Positions 57,855 to 64,000 of a stretch of DNA of 64,000 nt are shown piece after piece. A program made the translations under genes and the position numbers. The notes under the pieces are model-generated. The model had not been told where the DNA came from, ran no database searches, and saw nothing but the letters and a program-made list of their open reading frames with translations. Each line of letters begins with the position of its first letter. Position 1 is the stretch's first letter. The stretch is taken from positions 1 to 64,000 of the forward strand of contig NZ_ASXG01000172.1 in assembly GCF_000411975.1 (NCBI RefSeq), given 5' to 3'. This stretch comes from Amycolatopsis orientalis DSM 43388 (GTDB lineage: Bacteria > Actinomycetota > Actinomycetes > Mycobacteriales > Pseudonocardiaceae).

Positions 57855-59153
57855 CGTAGCTGCCTCACTCCGGAGGTGGGCCGACCTGGGCGAGCAAGCC
57901 TCCGGTCGTGTCGGCACGGCCAGGCCCGTCGCGGGTCGCCTCTCCGGTCGGGTACCGGATCGATCGTGAATGGTGCGCGCTCTTTCGGTGGGGTAGGTGC
58001 TGCGGACAGGGTCCAGGGGCACGGTCGGTGCCCGGTGGGTGGGCTCTTCTAGGTTGAGGAGCAAACAACTGGCTCTGGGATACATCAATCTCTGACTTTT
58101 TTCGGGTGAGTTTTTTTCGCAGAGCCGGCCGGGGCGGCTCTCGTTGTCCGGTTGTCCAGGGGCAGTTGCGTTTGTGCAGGTCAAGCGGGGTGCCGGGACG
58201 CGACCGGCTGGGCTCCCCCTCCAGCACGGTGGCGTCCCGACAGCTCCGTCGGACCCGGCGAGTCCCCCAACGACCCGTCGCGTCCCGCCGACCCGGCCGG
58301 ATCCCTCCCCAGACCCGCCTGGCCGCACCGGCCCGGCCGGACGGATCCCTCCCCGAACCCGCCTCGCCGCTGACCTTTCGGATCAGCCCGGGCAGCCTGC
58401 CGTCCTCGCGAACCCCTCCCCGAAGTCCGCTCAGCCGGATAGGCACACCCGGCCGATCCGCCGAAGCAGCCCGCGAAACGCGCTGGCCGGACGAACCCCT
58501 CCCCGAACCCGTCCAACCACGCCAGCCCGCGAGCCACGCGCCTCGGCCTGGGTCTCCCCGCCGTTCCGGTTCGCCCGCTAGCCGGACAGGCCGCTCCCCC
58601 GACCCTGTCCAACCAAGCCGAATCCGCCTAGGCCTGGCCATCCCCCGACGGCCGCGGTCGGCCCGCCGGTCGGACAAGCCCCTCCCCGAGCCCGTGCAAC
58701 CAAGCCAACCCAGGCCTGGCCAAATCCCGCAGCTACGGTCGGCCCGCCAGTCGGACAGCCCCTAAACCCGTCCAGCCCACCAACTAAACCCGCCTGGGTC
58801 TCGCCGTTCCGGTTCGCTCGGCGGCCAGGCGGGTCCCCTCCTAACCCGTCCGGCCGGGCCGGGTCGTCAGGACCCTGGCCGAGCGGAACCGGACCGGCGG
58901 CGGGGCCAGTCCTTGTGCTCGCGGCGCAGCGGGCGGCGGCCTGCTCGCCCCCTTGTGCCGAGCAGGTCGTCGTCTCGCGTGCGTGGTGCGGGTGCGCACC
59001 GGTCGGCGTCAGCTGTGCCCTCGCCGACCGGTGCTCCCCGCCCCCAGGGGAGCCCGCTCCCCTTCGGGCTCCGCCGGAGGGTGTTCCTCCCCGAATCCCC
59101 TCCGGCTGACGACGTCCGGCAGCCCCCTCGGCTCCCGGGCGCCGCCCGTCTGG
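57855..59153. repeat. long gene-free region with degenerate repeats
   Basis: A 1.3-kb stretch. Bases 57990-58115 include an A+T-richer part (runs of T near 58096 and 58110) that could be the sigma operon promoter. From about 58180 to 58860 the sequence is C-rich with degenerate repeated phrases. CGGACxAxCCCCTCCCCGA(A/G)CCCGT is near 58490 and 58671, with partial copies at 58341 and 58752. GCCGTTCCGGTTCGC is near 58559 and 58803. Long open frames on both strands follow the base composition and are not credible genes. 58870-59150 shows nothing recognisable. Confidence 0.6.
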
Positions 59154-59294
59154 TTACTTGGCGGTGCCGGTGTCGTCCAGCGGCTCGTGGTTGCCGTCCG
59201 GCTGCACTCCCCGGTTCGCCCCCGGCGCGGGGCTCGTCTTGACGGGCGGAACGGTGGTTCCCGGCTGCCGCTCGTCCTTCTGATCCGCAGGCAT
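59154..59294 (-). CDS. 46-residue hydrophilic protein
   Basis: A short gene read from ATG 59294 to TAA 59154-59156. It is preceded by AAGAGGGAGGTCC, an excellent ribosome site. The product (46 residues, 'MPADQKDERQPGTTVPP...PLDDTGTAK') is Pro/Gly/Asp-rich, has no membrane or signal segment and no Cys, and is probably disordered. TAA is rare as a stop in this window. No family recognised. Confidence 0.6.
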   Translation of the reverse strand: MPADQKDERQPGTTVPPVKTSPAPGANRGVQPDGNHEPLDDTGTAK

Positions 59295-59394
59295 GTGGAC
59301 CTCCCTCTTCCTTGGTTCGCCCTATAGGACGCAACCAGGGTGCGCCTAGATACACGGAGCGCCAAAGTTTTTGGGATTTCCGCAAACCCGCCGG

Positions 59395-60144
59395 TCAGGA
59401 CGGCGGCGTCACCTCCCCCGGATGCCGACCGTCAGTGACGATCGGTAACCCCTCCGAGAGCGCCGCGGCCCAGGTGCGGTAGCCGTCCGGGCCGGGATGG
59501 AAACGGTCCGCAGCGAACATTCCCGGATGGAGCAATCCCGGCACTAACGGGATGTGCGTGACCCCGGGCAGCCGGGTCAGGCTGCGCGCCGCCTGGTCGA
59601 GCGCGACGGACCGCGCGCCGAGCACGTCCCGGAGCGGCCGGGGCAGGGACGGGAAACTCGCCAGCGGCGGCACACCCGCGAGGACGACCGGGACGTCGCC
59701 GACCCGCCGCCGCACCTCGACGATGATCGACAGCAGGTCCCGCCGGTAGCGCGCGGCCGAGTGCAGTTCCAGGGTGTCGTTCACGCCGAGGACGACGACC
59801 ACGAGGTCCGCCGCCCGGACGCGCGGAACCAGCTCGTCGAGAACGACCCGCGCCGACGCGCCGGTGCTGCCCAGGGCGTGCCACCGCACCTCGCGATCCG
59901 GGTACGCGCGGGTCAGCGCCACCGCGAGTTGCCCGGTGAGCGCTTCGGCGTGGGTGAGCGCGCCGACGCCGTCCACCGTCGATTCGCCGATCACGGTGAG
60001 CCGCAACGGCCGCCCGGCGCCGAGAGAGCCCTCGACCGGCCCCGTGGCGCCGGGAAGCCGCGGAGTCGCCCGACGCACCCGTACCGCCTGCGCGACCAGC
60101 ACGGGTGCCATCAGGAAAAGGAGGAACAGCCGAAAAACTGCCAT
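59395..60144 (-). CDS. SGNH/GDSL-family hydrolase, membrane-anchored
   Basis: Esterase-like SGNH hydrolase of 249 residues. An N-terminal hydrophobic helix (1-20) is a signal or anchor. Block I is 'VIGESTVDG' (51-59, Ser55; Glu replaces the Asp of GDS), the block II/III Asn is in 'VLGVNDTLEL', and block V is 'DRFHPGPDGY' (Asp and His of the triad). Probably deacylates a cell-surface lipid or sugar ester. ATG at 60144. Upstream lies the 104-bp tandem array. Confidence 0.9.
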   Translation of the reverse strand: MAVFRLFLLFLMAPVLVAQAVRVRRATPRLPGATGPVEGSLGAGRPLRLTVIGESTVDGVGALTHAEALTGQLAVALTRAYPDREVRWHALGSTGASARVVLDELVPRVRAADLVVVVLGVNDTLELHSAARYRRDLLSIIVEVRRRVGDVPVVLAGVPPLASFPSLPRPLRDVLGARSVALDQAARSLTRLPGVTHIPLVPGLLHPGMFAADRFHPGPDGYRTWAAALSEGLPIVTDGRHPGEVTPPS

Positions 60145-60364
60145 GCCTCCGACAGTAACGAGCGGCTACGACAGAACTCGGCCAGCGAAGGGAGTTGTCC
60201 ACAGGGGGGATGAGTTGTGGACAAGCCTGGGGACAACTTGGGGAGAGCAGTCCCGAGCTGCGCACCTGTCTGCGACTGCAGACCGCACGGCCAGCCGCCG
60301 AGAACCCGCCGGAGCAGTGGCCGCGCGCGCCCGCAGCGACGAACGCGGCGCGGCGGCGAAGCCG

Positions 60365-60820
60365 GGCCATTGGGACCGGCCGGGCACCACCTGCGAGACC
60401 ACCGCCGGAGCAGCAACGCCTTGGCCCGCACGCCCGCAGCGACGAACGCGACGGCGTCGCAAGGCCAGGCCATCAGGAACGGCCGCGCACCGGCCGCGAG
60501 ACCACCGCCGGAGCACCAGCACCTTGGCCCGCACGCCCGCAGCAGCGAAACGCGACCGCGTCGCGAAGCCAGGCCATCAGGAACGGCCGCGCACCGGCCG
60601 CGAGACCACCGCCGGAGCACCAGCACCTTGGCCCGCACGCCCGCAGCAGCGAAACGCGACCGCGTCGCGAAGCCAGGCCATCAGGAACGGCCGACCACCG
60701 GCCGCGAGACCACCGCCGGAGCACCAGCACCTTGGCCCGCACGCCCGCAGCAACGAAACGCGACCGCGTCCCAAGGCCAGGCCATCAGGAACGGCCGCGC
60801 ACCGGCCGCGAGAACCCCCG
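60365..60820 (+). repeat. 104-bp tandem repeat array
   Basis: A tandem array in the 703-bp gap 60145-60847. Copies of a GGCCATCAGGAACGGCCG start occur at 60468, 60572, 60676 and 60780, exactly 104 bases apart and nearly identical. A diverged copy begins at 60365 (103 bases before), and traces extend back to about 60260. The unit contains CACCGCCGGAGCACCAGCAC and TTGGCCCGCACGCCCGCAGC. 104 is not a multiple of three, so reading frames change each copy; the array is non-coding. The plus strand is T-poor. Confidence 0.9.
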
Positions 60821-60847
60821 CCGGATCGACTCGTGCGTCGACCAGCC

Positions 60848-61480
60848 TCAGCCCTGCGAGATCGACACCGTCTTCCCCACCAGGGAATCGTCCTCGGCCG
60901 CGTCCAGCAGGTACCGCGCCACGTTCGCTCGCGGGATCTGGGAGCTTCCCCGCACGTCCCGCCCTACCTCGCTGCGCACGCTGGCCCGCGCGGGTTTGTC
61001 GGTCAGCCGCGTCGGCCGCACGATCGTCCACCGCACGTCCGGAGCCTCGTGCAGGATCGACTCCATCCGCCGGAGGTCGGCGTATCCGTTGCGGAGCACC
61101 GCACCCAGCAACGGCTTCAGCACCAGCCGCGAGAACAGGCTGTCTCCCTTCGCGGGCAGGCCGGACGCGCTCACCACCACGAACCGCGTCCGCGAGCCGT
61201 GCAGTGCGGACACCACCGAACGGGCGCCGTCGGAGTTGACCGTCGTCGGCTTGAGATCCGTAGGGCCGAGGGCCAGGACGACCGCGTCCCGGCCGGTGAC
61301 CGCGTCGGCCAGGCCGGGGTCGGTCAGAGAGTGCACTGCGACGTCCAGCCGGGGGTGCTCGGGCACGGTCAACCGCGCGGGGTCACGGACCACCGCGGTC
61401 ACGTTCCATCCGCGGGCCAGCGCTTCCCGCACCGCCAGGCCGCCGGTCCGGCCGCTCGCGCCCAGGACGGTGATCTTCAT
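60848..61480 (-). CDS. NAD(P)-binding, NmrA/atypical SDR-like protein
   Basis: Protein of 210 residues with N-terminal 'ITVLGASGRTGGLAVREAL' (GASGRTG cofactor loop) and 'VRWTIVRPTRLTDKPA' in the C-terminal half, as in NAD(P)H-binding PF13460 proteins. ATG at 61480 with TTGGAGG upstream; the ORF extends further but across the operator. Paralogue of 11600-12226. Divergent from a TetR gene with a 40-bp operator between, so it is the probable TetR target. Confidence 0.9.
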   Translation of the reverse strand: MKITVLGASGRTGGLAVREALARGWNVTAVVRDPARLTVPEHPRLDVAVHSLTDPGLADAVTGRDAVVLALGPTDLKPTTVNSDGARSVVSALHGSRTRFVVVSASGLPAKGDSLFSRLVLKPLLGAVLRNGYADLRRMESILHEAPDVRWTIVRPTRLTDKPARASVRSEVGRDVRGSSQIPRANVARYLLDAAEDDSLVGKTVSISQG

Positions 61481-61499
61481 GAGACGCCTCCAAGGAGGG

Positions 61500-61539
61500 G
61501 TGAGTGAACACTTACCAGCTAGGGTAAGTGAACACTCAC
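61500..61539. promoter_or_regulatory. 40-bp composite TetR operator
   Basis: GTGAGTG-AA-CACTTAC (61500-61515) and GTAAGTG-AA-CACTCAC (61524-61539) are inverted copies of each other, apart from the central AA, separated by eight bases. Each half is itself a near-palindrome. The layout suits two TetR dimers, in the 87-bp divergent gap. Confidence 0.75.
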
Positions 61540-61567
61540 CCGCTGAGAAGACCCTCAGGGAGCACGC

Positions 61568-62131
61568 ATGGGAAGCCGCGAGGAGATCGTCGCCGCAGCT
61601 GCGACGGTCATGCGGGAGCAGGGCTACGCACACGCCACGACCAAGGCGATCGCGCAGGCCGCGGGCTACTCAGAAGCCTTGCTGTACAAGCACTTCCGCG
61701 ACAAGACCGCGCTCTTCCTCGCGGTACTGAAAGAGGAGTTGCCCGATCTCGCCGCCACGGCGGCGAGGCTCGCCGAGCATCCGGAAAAGGCAGCGCTCGG
61801 CGACAATCTCGCCGAGCTGACCACCACGGCGCTCGCCTTCTACTGCGCGAGCTTCCCGATCTCCGTCTCGATCTTCTCCTCGCGGGACCTGCTCCGCACC
61901 CACCGGAACACCCTCGAAAACGGTCCCGACCTGCCGATCGAGCACGTCGCCGGCTACCTCGCCGCCGAGGTCGAACTGGGCAGGCTCCGCGCCGATCTCG
62001 ATGTCGACGCCGCCGCCCGGCTGTTGCTCGGCGCCTGCTTCCAGGAGGCCTTCCTCGCGTCCTTCGAGGAACGCCCGCCACGAGCAGACCTCGCCCGCCG
62101 GCTCGCCGCGACGCTGGAAAAGCTCGGTTAG
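61568..62131 (+). CDS. TetR-family transcriptional regulator
   Basis: TetR repressor of 187 residues. HTH at 1-45 ('EEIVAAAATVMREQGYAHATTKAIAQAAGYSEALLYKHF') and a C-terminal helical ligand domain of the TetR_C_33-like type. ATG at 61568 begins six bases after GGGAGCACGC. It probably represses the divergent NAD(P)-binding gene and itself through the operator at 61500. Its stop overlaps the stop of the convergent GbsR/MarR gene by four bases. Confidence 0.93.
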   Translation: MGSREEIVAAAATVMREQGYAHATTKAIAQAAGYSEALLYKHFRDKTALFLAVLKEELPDLAATAARLAEHPEKAALGDNLAELTTTALAFYCASFPISVSIFSSRDLLRTHRNTLENGPDLPIEHVAGYLAAEVELGRLRADLDVDAAARLLLGACFQEAFLASFEERPPRADLARRLAATLEKLG

Positions 62132-62613
62132 TCCCGGTTCTTCCGCAGCTCGTGCCACCGGTCGTACAGGTTGTTGACCTCGACCAGCATGAACGCCAGG
62201 AAGTCCCGCATCTCGGCCAGCCGCTTGCCGGCGGGAGTGTCCGGACCGAGCGCCTCGATGCCCTCGGTGGCCGCGTCGCGCCACATGATCAGAAACCGGT
62301 CGCGCTTGAGGAACGTGGCGTACCAAAGGTCGTCGTAGAGCTGGTAGTGGTCGCGCCGCTCGCCGGGTTCGCGCACCTTCCGCACCAGGCCGACCTGGTC
62401 CAGGTACCGCACCGCGCCGGAGATCGCGGCCGGGCTCACCGACAGCTGCTCCGCCAGCTCGGCGGCCGTCAGCCGCCCCGAGTCGGTCGTCATCAGCGCC
62501 GCGAACACCCGCGCTGACATGCGCTGCATGCCGATCTGAGCCATCACGAGGCCGAGGCTCTCGACGTATCGGCGGACGGCGTCCTCGTCTCTCTTCGTCT
62601 CCGGCGTCGTCAT
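62128..62613 (-). CDS. GbsR/MarR-family transcriptional regulator
   Basis: Winged-helix regulator of 161 residues. HTH about 35-85 ('ARVFAALMTTDSGRLTAAELAEQLSVSPAAISGAVRYLDQ', wing 'VRKVREPGERRDHYQL') and a C-terminal helix pair ('GKRLAEMRDFLAFMLVEVNNLY'). ATG at 62613 with GGAGAGGATGG upstream. It is divergent from the ABC transporter pair; a TTCATGAA palindrome at 62680-62687 lies between. It probably represses the exporter, as is common for this family. Confidence 0.9.
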   Translation of the reverse strand: MTTPETKRDEDAVRRYVESLGLVMAQIGMQRMSARVFAALMTTDSGRLTAAELAEQLSVSPAAISGAVRYLDQVGLVRKVREPGERRDHYQLYDDLWYATFLKRDRFLIMWRDAATEGIEALGPDTPAGKRLAEMRDFLAFMLVEVNNLYDRWHELRKNRD

Positions 62614-62707
62614 CCGTCCATCCTCTCCCACGCCCGTCCAGACGATCACTCGGTCCAGACGTTTTCTTAACTTCACAACTTCATGAAAAGAGTGTAGCTT
62701 CCGAATC

Positions 62708-63607
62708 ATGGGAAACGCCATCGCGATCTCCGGCCTGCACAAGGCATTCGGCCGGGTAAAGGCCCTCGACGGCCTCGATCTTCAGGTTCCCGCGGGGGAA
62801 GTACACGGATTCCTCGGTCCGAACGGCGCCGGGAAATCCACCACGATCCGGGTCCTGCTCGGACTGCTGCGCGCCGACGCCGGCGAGGTCCGGCTGCTCG
62901 GCGGCGACCCGTGGCGCGACGCGGCGAGCCTGCACCACCGGCTCGCCTACGTGCCCGGCGACGTCAACCTCTGGCCCAACCTGTCCGGCGGCGAGGTCAT
63001 CGACCTCCTCGGCCGGCTGCGCGGCGGCCTCGACCAGAAGCGCCGCGCGGAACTCGTCGAGCGCTTCGACCTCGACCCGCGCAAGAAGGGCCGCACGTAC
63101 TCGAAGGGCAACCGGCAGAAGGTGGCCATCGTCGCGGCGCTCGCGTCCACTGTGGACTTGCTGCTGCTCGACGAGCCGACCTCGGGCCTCGACCCGTTGA
63201 TGGAGGCCACTTTCCAGGAGGTCATCCAGGAAGAACGCGCGCAGGGCCGCACAGTGCTGCTGTCCAGCCACATCCTCGCCGAGGTGGAAGCCTTGTGCGA
63301 CAAGGTGAGCATCATCCGCAACGGCCGCACGGTCGAGTCCGGCACGCTCGCGCAACTGCGCCATCTCACCCGCACCTCGATCACCGCGGAGCTGGCCGGC
63401 CCGCCGAACGGCCTCGCCAAACTCGCCGACGTGCACGACCTCACAATGGACGGCAACCGCGTCCGCTTCGACGTGGAAACGCGTTCGCTCGAGGACGCGC
63501 TGCGCCAGCTGACCCAGATCGGCGTGCGCAGCCTGGAAAGCCGGCCGCCGACGCTCGAGGAACTTTTCCTGCGCCACTACGCGGACGAACTCGAGGCCGG
63601 GAAATGA
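62708..63607 (+). CDS. ABC transporter ATP-binding protein
   Basis: ABC ATPase of 299 residues, type used with polyketide or antibiotic exporters. Walker A 'GPNGAGKST' (about 37-45), Q-loop region, signature 'YSKGNRQK' in place of LSGGQ, Walker B 'LLLLDEPTSGLD', and the H-loop in 'LLSSHI'. The C-terminal ~80 residues are the extension seen in drug-resistance exporters. ATG at 62708. It overlaps the permease gene by four bases (ATGA), and the divergent GbsR/MarR gene probably controls both. Confidence 0.95.
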   Translation: MGNAIAISGLHKAFGRVKALDGLDLQVPAGEVHGFLGPNGAGKSTTIRVLLGLLRADAGEVRLLGGDPWRDAASLHHRLAYVPGDVNLWPNLSGGEVIDLLGRLRGGLDQKRRAELVERFDLDPRKKGRTYSKGNRQKVAIVAALASTVDLLLLDEPTSGLDPLMEATFQEVIQEERAQGRTVLLSSHILAEVEALCDKVSIIRNGRTVESGTLAQLRHLTRTSITAELAGPPNGLAKLADVHDLTMDGNRVRFDVETRSLEDALRQLTQIGVRSLESRPPTLEELFLRHYADELEAGK

Positions 63608-64000
63608 CCGCGGTCACCGGCACCGGCCCGCTGATCCGGCTTGCCCTGCGCCGCGACCGGATCGTCCTGCCGATCTGGATCGTCCTGCTCAGCCTTGTCC
63701 CAGTGGCCACGATCAGCAGCTACGACCAGTTCTACCCGACCGCCGCGAGCCGGGCCGGGCTCGTCGCGTCGGCCGCCGCGAACCCGTCGTTCGCGCTGCT
63801 CTACGGCCCGGCGTTCGACCTCGGCACCGCGGGCGGGTTCATCGCCTGGCGGATGGGCGGATTCCTGGCCCTGCTGACCGGATTGATGGCGGTCTTCACG
63901 CTCACCCGGCACACCCGCGCGGAGGAGGACACCGGTCGCGCCGAACTGCTCGCGTCCACCGTGGTCGGTCGATACGCGCCGCTCACCGCCGCGCTCGCGG
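63604..64000 (+). CDS. ABC transporter permease, partial at window end
   Basis: N-terminal 132 residues of a permease that continues past the window. The first membrane helix is 'IVLPIWIVLLSLVPVATIS' and the second is 'GGFLALLTGLMAVFTLT', followed by 'RHTRAEEDTGRAELLASTVVGR'. This region is typical of TnrB2/tetronasin-type exporter permeases, which usually have 12 helices. ATG at 63604 overlaps the ATPase stop. Transported compound unknown. Confidence 0.93.
   Translation, partial: MTAVTGTGPLIRLALRRDRIVLPIWIVLLSLVPVATISSYDQFYPTAASRAGLVASAAANPSFALLYGPAFDLGTAGGFIAWRMGGFLALLTGLMAVFTLTRHTRAEEDTGRAELLASTVVGRYAPLTAALA

Noticed and set aside
57865..58677. 270-codon minus-strand ORF with repeated Trp-Thr-Gly-Ser-Gly phrases
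   Set aside because: Frame follows degenerate DNA repeats and has no ribosome site; the phrases arise from the repeat, not from selection on protein.
60365..60820. CRISPR array
   Set aside because: The 104-bp units abut each other with no unique spacers, and no cas genes are present.

Overview
The window is about 70% G+C with dense, often overlapping genes and frequent GTG starts. It carries a conservon (cvnABCD), DUF3558 lipoproteins, an EspG-family chaperone, WXG/PPE-like type VII secretion (T7SS) substrates, ECF sigma factors, and many TetR, MarR, LysR and PadR regulators. Together these point to a filamentous actinomycete, most likely a Pseudonocardiaceae such as Amycolatopsis. The genus is inferred from gene content, not proven. 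I saw no rRNA, tRNA, insertion sequence, prophage or CRISPR array.

Layout. 0.2-5.8 kb: AraC regulator, STAS protein, SDR plus patatin pair, and a LysR divergent from a zinc-free MDR oxidoreductase. 5.8-13.2 kb: a tightly packed minus-strand run (SnoaL-like, NAD(P)-binding, fatty-acyl-AMP ligase, acyl carrier protein, EspC/WXG-like protein, a 1047-residue WXG/Gly/Asp/His-rich protein, a small acidic-tailed protein), divergent from a MarR gene. 13.2-16.9 kb: ECF42 sigma factor with its DGPF partner, a methyltransferase, an alpha/beta hydrolase, and remnants of a TetR and a LysR gene. 17.0-19.3 kb: T7SS-type cassette 1. 19.7-24.1 kb: membrane proteins, LysR, DUF427 and a trypsin-like protease. 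24.4-26.8 kb: a frameshifted class III lanthionine synthetase (LanKC) gene with a degenerate kinase. 27.2-31.0 kb: conservon. 31.0-33.5 kb: tryptophanase plus DMATS-type indole prenyltransferase. 33.9-43.4 kb: DinB-like, PcaB-like, membrane proteins, TetR, two esterases, OhrR-type MarR, methyltransferase, patatin. 43.6-46.7 kb: T7SS-type cassette 2 with EspG. 46.8-50.6 kb: PadR plus enoate/dienoyl-CoA reductase, prephenate dehydrogenase, MT0933-type antitoxin. 50.8-54.1 kb: FUSC transporter, SRPBCC protein, NodB-type deacetylase. 54.1-57.9 kb: ECF sigma, beta-sandwich protein and TPR-CHAT protease. 59-64 kb: a 46-residue protein, SGNH hydrolase, NAD(P)-binding/TetR pair, GbsR/MarR, and an ABC exporter that runs off the end.

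Three loci (5.8-9.7, 17.0-19.3 and 43.6-46.7 kb) encode T7SS-type substrates or accessory proteins, yet no ESX ATPase or membrane core is present, so export would depend on an apparatus elsewhere. The most unusual arrangement is the FAAL-ACP pair translationally coupled to WXG/EspC-like proteins. Cassettes 1 and 2 are paralogous, ending in the same MRPTPPT(L/I)GA tail.

Several gene-free stretches are low-complexity repeat arrays: ~52-bp units at 21.5-21.9 kb, a ~140-bp duplication at 34.7-34.95 kb, degenerate repeats at 58.2-58.85 kb, and a precise 104-bp tandem array at 60.4-60.8 kb. Many divergent promoters carry clear inverted repeats that probably bind the adjacent regulator.
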